DNA of 64,000 nt, from contig NC_018691.1 in assembly GCF_000300005.1 (NCBI RefSeq), positions 3,720,001 through 3,784,000 of the forward strand. Direction: 5' to 3'. Under the pieces are notes generated by a model. That model ran no database searches and was not told the DNA's origin. It saw only the letters and a list, made by a program, of their open reading frames with translations. Shown in pieces: positions 17,071 through 25,770 of the stretch. The DNA comes from Alloalcanivorax dieselolei B5 (lineage in GTDB: Bacteria > Pseudomonadota > Gammaproteobacteria > Pseudomonadales > Alcanivoracaceae). Position 1 is the stretch's first letter. Each line of letters begins with the position of its first letter. The position numbers and the translations under genes are program-made.

Positions 17071-18285
17071 TTACCCCACCGGCGGCTCACCCCAGTCCGG
17101 GAACGGGTCTTCCAGGGTGCGCCAGTGGTCTTGCCCGGCCAGCAGCTCATCATCATCCAGCAGGCAGGCGTCAAGCGCGCGGCGGGCCTGCTCCGGACTC
17201 AGATCCTGGCCGATGAACACCAGTTCCTGACGCATATCGCCAAACGGCTCTTCCCAGCTGGCGAGGATATTATCACGGTACTCCGGATCCTCCGGCCAGT
17301 GGCTTCGCGGCACCGCCTTCCAGAACAAGCCGGCGGGACCGTGGTGGGCGATACCGCCGGCCTGGCTCCAACTGCCGGCCCACTGCGGGCGCGAGGCGAG
17401 CCAGAAGAAGCCCTTGGAACGCAACAGTTTGCCCTGTTCCCAGTCACGATGGAGAAACTCGAAAAAGCGCTTGGGGTGAAACGGCCGACGTGCCTTGTAG
17501 GTGAAGCTGGCAATGCCGTACTCCTCGGTTTCCGGCGTGTGCTCGCCGCGCATCTCCTTGAGCCAGCCCGGCGCCTGGCTGGCGCGCTCGAAATCGAAGC
17601 GGCCGGTCTCCAGCACCCGGTCCAGATCGACCTGGCCCTGGCGGATCGGCACGATCTCCGCCTCCGGATTCAGCGCCCGCAGGGAAGCGACCACCTGCTT
17701 GAGTTCGTCCTCGTCGATCAGATCGGTCTTGCTGACCAGCAGCACGTCACAGAATTCGATCTGATCGGCCAGCAAATCCGCCACATTGCGCTGATCCTCC
17801 TCTCCCAGGCTTTCCCCCACCTGTTGCAGCGAGCGGGCTTCGCGGTAGTCACTCAGGAAATTGGCGCCGTCCACCACCGTTACCAGGGTGTCCAGCCGCG
17901 CCACCGTGGACAGGCTGGTGCCGCTTTCGTCCTCGAAGGTAAAGGTCTCCGCCACCGGCAACGGCTCGGAAATACCGGTGGATTCGATGACCAGGTAATC
18001 AAAACGCCCTTCCCCGGCCAGCCGCTGCACTTCCACCAGCAGATCCTCGCGCAACGTACAGCAGATACAACCGTTGCTCATCTCCACCAGCTTTTCCTCG
18101 GCGCGGTTGAGGCTGACCTGCTGGTTGACCAGGGCGGCGTCGATATTGATCTCGCTCATATCGTTGACGATCACCGCCACCCGGCGGTTCTGCCGGTTAT
18201 TGAGGATATGGTTGAGGACCGTGGTCTTACCGGCACCGAGAAAACCGGACAGTACGGTGACGGGCAAACGTTGGGCTGGCTCCAT
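17071..18285 (-). CDS. COG0523 (CobW/ZigA-type) GTP-dependent zinc metallochaperone
   Basis: A 404-residue G3E GTPase. Walker [10 protein letters not shown] is at 14-22, the metal-binding CxCC motif NGCICC at 71-76, ESTGISEP near 110, and a C-terminal CobW_C domain carries [16 protein letters not shown]0523 proteins next to zur deliver zinc to enzymes under zinc starvation. The ATG at 18285 was chosen because AAGGAG precedes it; an in-frame extension of ten residues has no such site. The Zur-box-like site lies about 48 bp upstream, supporting induction when zinc is low. Confidence 0.92.
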   Translation of the reverse strand: MEPAQRLPVTVLSGFLGAGKTTVLNHILNNRQNRRVAVIVNDMSEINIDAALVNQQVSLNRAEEKLVEMSNGCICCTLREDLLVEVQRLAGEGRFDYLVIESTGISEPLPVAETFTFEDESGTSLSTVARLDTLVTVVDGANFLSDYREARSLQQVGESLGEEDQRNVADLLADQIEFCDVLLVSKTDLIDEDELKQVVASLRALNPEAEIVPIRQGQVDLDRVLETGRFDFERASQAPGWLKEMRGEHTPETEEYGIASFTYKARRPFHPKRFFEFLHRDWEQGKLLRSKGFFWLASRPQWAGSWSQAGGIAHHGPAGLFWKAVPRSHWPEDPEYRDNILASWEEPFGDMRQELVFIGQDLSPEQARRALDACLLDDDELLAGQDHWRTLEDPFPDWGEPPVG

Positions 18286-18332
18286 GGCGGGCTCCTTGGG
18301 CTGAAAGCAGAACAATGGAGCGCATTTTTACA

Positions 18333-18347
18333 TGTTATAACGTAACA
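18333..18347. promoter_or_regulatory. candidate Zur box
   Basis: TGTTATAACGTAACA forms a TGTTA...TAACA dyad close to the gammaproteobacterial Zur consensus (core GTTATA-x-x-ATAAC). It lies 48 bp upstream of the COG0523 GTPase start on the minus strand, in an AT-rich stretch. The zur gene itself is in the same operon. Confidence 0.65.
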
Positions 18348-18405
18348 ATAAAGAAGGAATAAAGGAGCAATAAAGAGGCACCGGCGGCACCTGGCCTGCG
18401 AATCG

Positions 18406-18480
18406 TGGTCCGTGGACCAGTGCTGTCCCGTAGTTTTGGGACAGCACGCTGGCACGCCAATCGCGGCTCGTGAGCCGCGA
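18406..18480. repeat. three consecutive hairpins in the 3' region of the acyl-CoA dehydrogenase gene
   Basis: Three perfect inverted repeats in a row: TGGTCC-GT-GGACCA (18406-18419), GTGCTGTCCC...GGGACAGCAC (18420-18447) and TCGCGGCTC-GT-GAGCCGCGA (18461-18480). They end three bases before the dehydrogenase stop. They lack a U-tract, so they look like REP-type RNA-stabilising or spacing elements. GGGACAGCA recurs at 59002-59010. Confidence 0.7.
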
Positions 18481-18483
18481 TAC

Positions 18484-20208
18484 CTAATCGTCCCAGACCG
18501 CGTCCACCTGATCCCGGAACAGCGGCGTTTCCGCCAGCAGGGCCGCCAGCCAGGCGCCGTCGCCGGCCTCCGGCTTGAGCGGATCCCGTGGCAGCAGTTT
18601 ATGGCTCAACACCAACTTGGCCAGCGCCAGGCGGCGTAGGTCATCGCCGATTCGCGCCGCTTCCCAGGCCAGGACTACCGCCGAGGTGAAGTTGTACAGA
18701 GCGCTGGCGATGCGGCGCGCGTCCGCTTCCAGAGTAGTGTCGCCGGCCACCTGATCGGCGGCGGCGGTCACTTGTTTGAGCACCGCCTCGAAGCGCTGGC
18801 GTTCGCTGTCGGACAAGGCGCTTTCCGACAATAGTTGTTGAAGATGCTCGCTCAGCACCGGCAAAGTCTGTTCCCGCCGGATCGCCCGGAACACATCCAG
18901 CGCGACGATGTTGCTGGTGCCTTCCCAGATCGATCCCAGGTGCGCATCGCGTAATACCCGGGCATCGGACCACTCTTCGATATAGCCGCAACCGCCACGC
19001 ACTTCCATGCCATCCGCGGCGACCTTGCGGGCATCCCGGGTGGTGCGGAACTTGATCAACGGCGTGAGGATACGCAGCAGTTTGGCCGCCACCGCATCAC
19101 CCTGGTCCGCGCGGCGCAGACACTCGGCGGTATGGAACACCATGCTGCGGCCTTGCTCGGCGGTGACCATCATCTTCACCAGTTGCCGCTTCAGCAGCGG
19201 CAGGTCAATCAGCTTGCGACCGAACGCCACCCGGTTGCGGGCGATGAACAGGGCCTCATTGACGGAGCGGCGCATCATGCCGGCGGAACGCACGCCATTG
19301 GACAGCCGTGACATGTTGATCATGTCGGTCATCTGCTTGAAGCCGTTGCCCGGCTCCCCCACCACATAGGCTTCCGCCCCTTCCAGCACGATTTCGCCGC
19401 TGGCCATGGAGCGGGTGCCCAGTTTGTCCTTGAGGCGGATGATGCGATAGCGGTTGAGACTACCGTCGGACAACCGGCGGGGCAGCAGGAATAACGTCAG
19501 CCCCCTGGTGCCGCCGTCACCACCGGAGGGACGGGCCAGCACCATGGCCAGATCCGCGTCGGCGTTGGAGCAGAACCACTTATCACCGTACAGCCGCCAA
19601 GCGCCATCCTCGAAGCGGGCCTCGGTGGTGATCGCGCCAACGTCGGAGCCGGCGTCCTGTTCGGTCATGAACATGGCGCCCTGGAACAGGGTATCTTCGT
19701 CCTGGGAGGTGAGATCGTCGATGAACCGATTGATCAGGTCCTCGTCACCGAACTTGCGCAGGGTGCGGGTCAGCGCATCGGTCATGCTCAACGGACAGCA
19801 CAGGCCGAACTCCGCCTGCACGAACAGATAAGTGAGTCCATATTTGACCAACGGCGGCATCACTTCCGGCCAGCCCAGAACATTGCCGCGATGGGACATG
19901 GCGGCCAGGCCGAAGCGGGAAAAAGCGTAGTACTCCAGCCGCTGATAGGAGGGATGCTTCTCCACCACCTGGGCGTCGCTGCCGTCCCGATTACGGAATC
20001 GCAGCGTCGGAGGATTGCGGTCCGCCTCCCGCGCCAGCCTTTCCAGTTCGTCCCCGGTCAGGGCGCCCAGCTCCTGAAACACCGGCTCCAGGTGATCACG
20101 CAGTTCCGCGGGCAGATACACCGACAACAAACGGGCGAAATCCGGGTCCTGTTGGTAAGCGTTGTTCCCCTGGCTGTCCGGAATATTGCGATAAATCGCC
20201 TTGGCCAT
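18484..20208 (-). CDS. acyl-CoA dehydrogenase family protein (AidB-like)
   Basis: A 574-residue flavin acyl-CoA dehydrogenase of the long AidB-related class. Flavin/substrate segments include AMFMTEQDAGSDVGAI, KWFCSNADADLAMVLARP and RGGCGYIEEWSDARVLRDAHLGSIWEGTSNIVALD. The Arg at the end of the RGGCGY block and the WEGTSNI loop are typical. It likely oxidises an acyl-CoA or a related thioester; chain length is unknown. GAGAGG precedes the ATG at 20208. It is divergent from a LysR gene, a usual regulator-target pair. Confidence 0.9.
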   Translation of the reverse strand: MAKAIYRNIPDSQGNNAYQQDPDFARLLSVYLPAELRDHLEPVFQELGALTGDELERLAREADRNPPTLRFRNRDGSDAQVVEKHPSYQRLEYYAFSRFGLAAMSHRGNVLGWPEVMPPLVKYGLTYLFVQAEFGLCCPLSMTDALTRTLRKFGDEDLINRFIDDLTSQDEDTLFQGAMFMTEQDAGSDVGAITTEARFEDGAWRLYGDKWFCSNADADLAMVLARPSGGDGGTRGLTLFLLPRRLSDGSLNRYRIIRLKDKLGTRSMASGEIVLEGAEAYVVGEPGNGFKQMTDMINMSRLSNGVRSAGMMRRSVNEALFIARNRVAFGRKLIDLPLLKRQLVKMMVTAEQGRSMVFHTAECLRRADQGDAVAAKLLRILTPLIKFRTTRDARKVAADGMEVRGGCGYIEEWSDARVLRDAHLGSIWEGTSNIVALDVFRAIRREQTLPVLSEHLQQLLSESALSDSERQRFEAVLKQVTAAADQVAGDTTLEADARRIASALYNFTSAVVLAWEAARIGDDLRRLALAKLVLSHKLLPRDPLKPEAGDGAWLAALLAETPLFRDQVDAVWDD

Positions 20209-20280
20209 GGCAAACCTCTCTTATTCATAGTATTTATCGCATGATATAAAGGGGTTTTTCCGACCTCCAATCCGATTTTT

Positions 20281-20294
20281 CTATTCATCAATAG
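20281..20294. promoter_or_regulatory. candidate LysR-type binding dyad
   Basis: CTATT-CATC-AATAG is a short perfect dyad between the divergent acyl-CoA dehydrogenase (start 20208) and LysR (start 20326) genes. Its AT-rich T-N10/11-A form fits LysR-type sites. Identification rests on position and symmetry only. Confidence 0.4.
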
Positions 20295-20325
20295 CATTTT
20301 CAGTATTCTTAATGGGAGCCGGACC

Positions 20326-21225
20326 ATGGCCCTGACCTTCCGCCAATTACGCTACTTCCTGGTGCTCGCCGAGGACCTGCACTTCGGCCGTGCCGCCAAA
20401 CGTCTGCACATCTCCCAGCCGCCGCTGAGCGCCAGTCTGCGTCAGTTGGAAGAGGAACTGGAGGTAAAGCTGCTGGAACGCAGCAGTAAGCACGTGGCCC
20501 TGACGCCGGCCGGCGAGGTGTTTCAGCGCGAAGCCCGGCGGCTGCTGGAAAATCTGGAAGCCTCGCAGAACCTGGTGCAGCGGATCGCTTCCAGCGCCTC
20601 CGGCGTGGTGCGGATGGGATTCACCCCGGCGATGATTTTTCGCCAGCTGCCGGCGATGCTGAGGCAATTGGAAGACGCCCATCCCGGCATCGAGGTCCAA
20701 CTGATCGAACGTAACTCAGCGGAACAGCTGGCGGCGCTGCAGGCCAGGCAGCTGGATCTGGCCTTCATCCATGCCATGCCACTGCCAGACGGTATCGCCT
20801 CGCTGCCCATTGCCGATGACCCTTTCCTGGCCTGCCTGCCTCCGCACCATCCGCTGGCTTCGCGGCGCTCGCTGACACTGCGGGATCTGGCCGGCGAGCC
20901 ACTGATCATGTTCAGCCGCAATCTGGCACCCCATTATTACGATCGCATCATTTCCCAGTTCCACCTGGCCGGGCTGGAGCCGCAGATCCGCCATCAGGTG
21001 ACGCACTGGCTGACCATCATGGCGCTGGTGGCCCACGGCATGGGCGTCTCGCTGGTGCCCAAGGCGCTGACCGGAGCGCGCTTCCGTCAGGAGGTGTTCC
21101 TGCCGATCGACGATGCCCCGGCCCATCATCAGTCGCTGTGCATCTGGCCTCGGGATCAGCCCAATCCGAGCCGGGATCTGGTCATCGAGGTGATCGCCGC
21201 CAATGTGGAAAGCGGCAAAAGCTAG
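20326..21225 (+). CDS. LysR-family transcriptional regulator
   Basis: A 299-residue LysR protein. Residues 1-60 form the winged helix (FRQLRYFLVLAEDLHFGRAAKRLHISQPPLSASLRQLEEEL). Residues 90-290 form the periplasmic-binding-like effector domain, with the family phrase MGVSLVPKAL near 235-244. It probably controls the divergent acyl-CoA dehydrogenase. GGGAG precedes the ATG. Its TAG stop overlaps the stop of the convergent MFS gene on a shared CTAG. Confidence 0.9.
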   Translation: MALTFRQLRYFLVLAEDLHFGRAAKRLHISQPPLSASLRQLEEELEVKLLERSSKHVALTPAGEVFQREARRLLENLEASQNLVQRIASSASGVVRMGFTPAMIFRQLPAMLRQLEDAHPGIEVQLIERNSAEQLAALQARQLDLAFIHAMPLPDGIASLPIADDPFLACLPPHHPLASRRSLTLRDLAGEPLIMFSRNLAPHYYDRIISQFHLAGLEPQIRHQVTHWLTIMALVAHGMGVSLVPKALTGARFRQEVFLPIDDAPAHHQSLCIWPRDQPNPSRDLVIEVIAANVESGKS

Positions 21226-22412
21226 CGGGCGGGATTAAAAAAGGGTTTGAGCACCGCCATGACGATCACCATGCACACCAGCGAGCAAGCGAACATGGCG
21301 GCGATCACCGACGACAGGGTTTCCGGCAGCAGCGTGGACAAAGCACTCAACGCCCCGGCGATACCGAATTGAGCGGCGCCCAGCAGCGACGCGGCGGTGC
21401 CACCGTGACGGTCGAAGTACTCCATGAAGCAGGCCTGGTTGTTCGGCACCACCCCACCCTGAGCTCCCACGGTGAGCATCATCGCCGGCAGGAACAGCCA
21501 CACCGGAGCTTCAATGGCGGTCATGACCGCCAGCAACAGGCAGCCGACAAACTGCAGCACCAGAAAACCGCACAGAATCTGGCGGGAAGAAAACCGGTTC
21601 AGCAATACCCGGTTAGTGAGGTTGGCGACCAGCATCATCACGATGTTGGCGCCAAACATCAGCGCGAATACGCTCTCCGAGTGACCGAAGTGTTCCTGAT
21701 AAATAAAGGACGCATGGGTGATGAACAGCATCATTACCGAAAACGCGAACGCCTGCAGGAACAGGAAAGGCAACGCCGGAGTGATGGCGAACACCGCCTT
21801 GTAACGCTGCCAGAGAGATTCGGTCGACGCCGCACCGCCGCCATTGCGTGGACTCTGCCGCAGCACGAAAAAGTAAGTCAGTGGCGCCAGACATACCGCG
21901 TACACCGACAGAAACTGAAAGATGGTATGCCAGCTTCCCACCGCCAGAATGGCGCTGCCGATGCTTGGCGCTACCCCCGGTGCCACCACCATGATCAAAC
22001 CGATCATACTGAACAGTTTGGCGGCATCCACGCCATGTACCCGGTCCCGCACCAACGCCGGCACCAGCACCGCGACGCAGCCGCCGCCAAACGCCTGCAG
22101 CGCCCGCCAGCCGAGCAGCGCGGAGACTGATTCCGAACTGCTGACACCAAGGCAGGCGACCATGAAAATCGCCAAGCCCAGATACATCACCCGCGCCCGC
22201 CCGATGGCATCGGACAACGGCCCGCCCACCAATTGCCCTACCGCCAGGCCGAACACGTAAATCGACAGGCTGCGGGCGATCTCGCTGATCTCCACCCCCA
22301 ACGCTTCGGCCATGCGGGGAAACGCCGGCAGATACGCGTCCACCGATAAAGGCCCCAGCGCCATGGCCAGTGCCAATACGACAGGCAAGGTAACCGGATA
22401 AGGACGGGACAT
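21222..22412 (-). CDS. MFS drug-resistance transporter (Bcr/CflA type)
   Basis: A 396-residue, 12-helix inner-membrane antiporter. SVDAYLPAFPRMAEALG in helix 1 and GQLVGGPLSDAIGRARVMYLG in the loop 2-3 region are Bcr/CflA-type motifs. It is expected to export small toxic compounds driven by protons. The ATG at 22412 was chosen because the first helix follows immediately; an upstream start would add 18 polar residues. It may be co-transcribed with the upstream SMR gene (106 bp gap). Confidence 0.88.
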   Translation of the reverse strand: MSRPYPVTLPVVLALAMALGPLSVDAYLPAFPRMAEALGVEISEIARSLSIYVFGLAVGQLVGGPLSDAIGRARVMYLGLAIFMVACLGVSSSESVSALLGWRALQAFGGGCVAVLVPALVRDRVHGVDAAKLFSMIGLIMVVAPGVAPSIGSAILAVGSWHTIFQFLSVYAVCLAPLTYFFVLRQSPRNGGGAASTESLWQRYKAVFAITPALPFLFLQAFAFSVMMLFITHASFIYQEHFGHSESVFALMFGANIVMMLVANLTNRVLLNRFSSRQILCGFLVLQFVGCLLLAVMTAIEAPVWLFLPAMMLTVGAQGGVVPNNQACFMEYFDRHGGTAASLLGAAQFGIAGALSALSTLLPETLSSVIAAMFACSLVCMVIVMAVLKPFFNPAR

Positions 22413-22518
22413 AGGAGACCTGATGTTGAGGTGTGAACGGGGACAACAAGTAGTTGACGAAGTCAAATAATAAGAACAAGCAGCGCCAATTTCAACCTCG
22501 GCTGTCTGATCGCCCGGC

Positions 22519-22851
22519 TCAATGAGCCGAGGAACTGGAGAACAGATTCATTACCACCACACCGCTAATGATCAGCGCCATGCCCAACATCGCCGGTGCA
22601 TCCAGCTTTTGCCCATAGATCAGCCAGGACAGCAAAGCCACCAACACCACGCCCAGACCAGACCATATGGCGTAGGCCACGCCCACCGGAATCACTCGCA
22701 ACGTCAGCGACAGGAAGTAGAACGCCAACCCGTACCCCAACACCACCACCAGCGACGGCCACAGCCGGGTGAAGCCTTCACTGGCTTTCAACGCCGACGT
22801 CGCCGCCACCTCGGAGACAATGGCAATCAACAGGAACAGTCCGTTTTTCAT
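22519..22851 (-). CDS. small multidrug resistance (SMR) protein, EmrE/QacE type
   Basis: A 110-residue four-helix protein. The essential Glu14 is in [37 protein letters not shown] covers helices 2-3 with the conserved Trp, and [13 protein letters not shown] is in helix 4. SMR proteins of this subgroup export quaternary ammonium compounds and other cations as antiparallel dimers. GGAGG lies upstream of the ATG. Confidence 0.92.
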   Translation of the reverse strand: MKNGLFLLIAIVSEVAATSALKASEGFTRLWPSLVVVLGYGLAFYFLSLTLRVIPVGVAYAIWSGLGVVLVALLSWLIYGQKLDAPAMLGMALIISGVVVMNLFSSSSAH

Positions 22852-22950
22852 GCGCGCCTCCCATGCCGGGCGTCACTCCAGAAGGAAGCATGATACCCAT
22901 CCAGGATGACGTTCGGCACGTTCGGTTACGCTAATTACACCCTGATCAGG

Positions 22951-23745
22951 TTACCGTTTTCCGTCATCGCGCAGGTGCAGAGCGAATCCGCTGTCACCGG
23001 CGCCCTCCAATCCGGGCCGCAATTCGCATTCGGGGATGGTGTAATCACCGGCATTCTGCCGCCGGTATGCCATCGGTGCGGTGGTTTCCAGATTGCGCAG
23101 CCGTTCCCGCAGCCGCTGTGCCGCGGTCTCAAAGTCCCGCTCACCGAACCGGTCCGCCTGATACACCACGAACGGCGGCAGCACCTGATAACCGGGATAG
23201 AACAGGATGCCGTGATGGATCGGGAACAGCAGATCCCCTATCGGGCCGTTGATGCCGCGAGCCGAGTAATGCTCCCGCCAACCACCGGCGGTCACCATCA
23301 GCATGGCTTTCTTTCCCGCCAGGCTGCCCTCGCCATAGCGGTCTCCCCAGCGATGATCACTATGCTCCCCCACTCCATAGGCGAAACCATAGGCGAACAC
23401 GCGATCCACCCAACCCTTCAAAATCGCCGGCATGGAAAACCACCACAGCGGGAACTGCAGAATCAAGGTATCCGCCCATCGCAGTTTCTCAATTTCCATC
23501 GCCACATCCGCGCTCAAACCATCAGCAACGAACGCGTCCTTGGAGGCACCGGGCACTTTCAGCCGCGACCGCGCCGGCAACGCCGGGAAATCAGCGCGAT
23601 CCACCTGGGACTTCCAGCCCTGGGCATGAAGATCCGAGACTCGCACCTCATGCCCCTGCGCTTCCAATTCGCTCACCGCCACATCACGCAGGGCGCCATT
23701 CAGCGAACGGGGCTCCGGATGGGCAAACACCAATAATACCTTCAT
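22951..23745 (-). CDS. NAD(P)H quinone oxidoreductase (flavodoxin-like fold)
   Basis: A 264-residue protein beginning MKVLLVFAHPEPRSLNGAL, the FMN/FAD phosphate loop of the NQO1/MdaB-like family. FPLWWFSMPAILKGWVDRVFAYGFAYG is the flavin-ring segment and KKAMLMVTAGG follows. It reduces quinones by two electrons, limiting redox stress. The ATG at 23745 was preferred because an earlier in-frame start adds 27 residues before the beta-1 strand. It is divergent from a LysR gene that probably regulates it. Confidence 0.9.
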   Translation of the reverse strand: MKVLLVFAHPEPRSLNGALRDVAVSELEAQGHEVRVSDLHAQGWKSQVDRADFPALPARSRLKVPGASKDAFVADGLSADVAMEIEKLRWADTLILQFPLWWFSMPAILKGWVDRVFAYGFAYGVGEHSDHRWGDRYGEGSLAGKKAMLMVTAGGWREHYSARGINGPIGDLLFPIHHGILFYPGYQVLPPFVVYQADRFGERDFETAAQRLRERLRNLETTAPMAYRRQNAGDYTIPECELRPGLEGAGDSGFALHLRDDGKR

Positions 23746-23802
23746 GGATCCTCTCCATTGATTGCTCGGAGAAAGGACCATAGCCAGGAAGGCGTTAATC
23801 CG

Positions 23803-23819
23803 GTATACCAATGCAATAC
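23803..23819. promoter_or_regulatory. candidate LysR-type dyad GTAT-N9-ATAC
   Basis: GTAT and ATAC arms nine bases apart lie between the divergent quinone reductase (start 23745) and LysR (start 23838) genes, the usual place for a LysR operator. Support is position and symmetry only. Confidence 0.4.
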
Positions 23820-23837
23820 ATAACATTTAGCCGAAAA

Positions 23838-24758
23838 ATGGATAAATCAAACATCAGCCTGGAACGCCTGCGCAGCTTCGTCCGCGTCGTCGAAAGGGGT
23901 GGTCTGTCGGCGGTGGCACGGGAACTGGGCGTCGGACAGTCCACCGTGACCCGTCACCTGCGGGAGTTGGAGGAGGCGTTGGGGGTGCCGCTGCTCAGCC
24001 GCACCACTCGCCGTGTTACCGTCACCGAGGAGGGCCGCCGTTATTACGCCCGATGCGTACAGATTCTGCGCCTGCTGGATCAGGCGGCGGCGGAAGCCCG
24101 CAGTGCCCGTGGCGCCGAAGCCGGCACCATCCGCTTGTCCTGCTCCGCCGCGTTTGGCGTGCGGCAAGCCAGCCGGCTGGTATTCGCCTTCCAGGATCGT
24201 TACCCGGACATCGACGTCGATTTCAATCTCACCGATGAGCGCATTGACCTGGTCCGCGAAGGCGTGGACCTGGCCCTGCGTCTGGGTCCGCTCAATGACA
24301 GCAACCTCAAGCTGCGCCCGCTGGGTCGCTCCCAACGCCTGCTGGTGGCCTCACCGGAATATCTGGCCCTCCACGGTACACCCTCCTCCATCGAGGCCCT
24401 GTCCCGGCATCAGGGCGTGCGCATGATCAATGTGGCGGGCAGCGATACCCTGACCCTGCAAGGACCGGATGGCCGCCAACATGCCGTGCCGTTCGGCGGA
24501 CGTCTGCGCGTCGATCACGGCCTGGCTGCCCGTGAAGCCTTCGCCGCCGGCCGCGGACTCGGCCCCGTCCATCACTGGCTGGTGGATGACCTGCTGGCCT
24601 CGGGCCGCCTTGTGCGGATTCTGCCGGACTATACGTTGCCGCCAGTACCGATCAATCTGCTGATCGTGCCGGAACGCGCCGGCATCGCCCGGGTACGCTT
24701 GTTGGTCGATTTTCTGGTTGAGAAGATGAAAGACATTCCCGGGATGGAGCGGGCATGA
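23838..24758 (+). CDS. LysR-family transcriptional regulator
   Basis: A 306-residue LysR protein with LERLRSFVRVVERGGLSAVARELGVGQSTVTRHLRELEEALG as the N-terminal winged helix and a C-terminal effector domain (DVDFNLTDERIDLVREGVDLALRLG) of the CrgA/DsdC-like subgroup. The ATG at 23838 is chosen over one 27 bp upstream because it places the helix at the usual distance. It is divergent from, and probably controls, the quinone oxidoreductase. Confidence 0.9.
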   Translation: MDKSNISLERLRSFVRVVERGGLSAVARELGVGQSTVTRHLRELEEALGVPLLSRTTRRVTVTEEGRRYYARCVQILRLLDQAAAEARSARGAEAGTIRLSCSAAFGVRQASRLVFAFQDRYPDIDVDFNLTDERIDLVREGVDLALRLGPLNDSNLKLRPLGRSQRLLVASPEYLALHGTPSSIEALSRHQGVRMINVAGSDTLTLQGPDGRQHAVPFGGRLRVDHGLAAREAFAAGRGLGPVHHWLVDDLLASGRLVRILPDYTLPPVPINLLIVPERAGIARVRLLVDFLVEKMKDIPGMERA

Positions 24759-24819
24759 AAAACACGCCCTTGTTATGATCGCGACGGATGCCCGCAACCG
24801 ATTGAATCAAGGAAGCCGC

Positions 24820-25617
24820 ATGCACTCGCTTTTCGTGGAAGAAACCTGGATCAACGCCTCCCAGGGGCGCCTTTTCGTGAAACGCTGGATACCGAAAAAC
24901 ATCACCGGGCCGGCGCCGATAATCCTGTTCCATGATTCACTGGGTTGTGTCGCACTCTGGCGTGACTTCCCACAACAGCTTGCCAGTGCCACCGGACGGG
25001 AAGTAATCGCCTATGACCGGCTTGGCTTCGGCCAATCGGATCCCCATCCCGGCACACTGGGCCCCGACTTCGTACGACAGGAAGCGCAGGACACCTTCCC
25101 CGAACTGTGCCAGGCGCTGCAACGGGAAAGTGCGGTGGTGTTCGGACACAGCGTCGGCGGCGGCATGGCCACGTTTTGCGCCGCTGTTTTTGCCGACCGC
25201 TGCCAGGCTTTGATCACGGAATCCGCCCAGACCTTTGTCGAGGATGTCACCCTGGCCGGCATTCGTGACGCCGACCGCGGCTTCGCCGAAAAAGAACAAA
25301 TGGATCGCCTGCGCAAGTACCACGGCGACAAAGCGCAATGGGTGCTCAGCGCCTGGGTCGACACCTGGCTTTCCGAGCCCTTCCAGGACTGGACGCTCAG
25401 TGACACCCTGCCCCGGGTGCGCTGTCCGGTGCTCGCCATCCATGGTGACCAGGATGAATACGGCTCGCTGATTCACCCTGAACGCATCACTTCGCTGTGC
25501 GCCGGGCCGGCGACGAAGAAGATCGTGCCGGACTGCGGCCATGTACCGCACAAGGAAAAGCCGGCGGACGTGCTGGACGCGATCACGGCGTTTTTTCAGA
25601 AAAAACTGAACGGATAG
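24820..25617 (+). CDS. alpha/beta hydrolase
   Basis: A 265-residue alpha/beta-fold hydrolase. The nucleophile elbow is GHSVGGG with Ser in FGHSVGGGMATF, HDSLGC precedes it as oxyanion loop, and PVLAIHGDQDEYGS and CGHVPHKEKP supply the acid and His of the triad. No signal peptide. It follows the LysR gene on the same strand by 61 bp. The substrate is unknown; an ester or lactone is most likely. AAGGAAG lies upstream of the ATG. Confidence 0.87.
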   Translation: MHSLFVEETWINASQGRLFVKRWIPKNITGPAPIILFHDSLGCVALWRDFPQQLASATGREVIAYDRLGFGQSDPHPGTLGPDFVRQEAQDTFPELCQALQRESAVVFGHSVGGGMATFCAAVFADRCQALITESAQTFVEDVTLAGIRDADRGFAEKEQMDRLRKYHGDKAQWVLSAWVDTWLSEPFQDWTLSDTLPRVRCPVLAIHGDQDEYGSLIHPERITSLCAGPATKKIVPDCGHVPHKEKPADVLDAITAFFQKKLNG

Positions 25618-25770
25618 ACCTGACGGGTTTATCCGGCACGGCAATTTTTATTCCTTCCGGATTATTGTTTTTTTATGTATCCCCAAACGGGAACGTCACA
25701 TTAGCGACAACAAAGGCTCCTAGGGTTTGCCGTTATTGCTGCAATCGACCCAACGTTGAAGGTGCCTACC

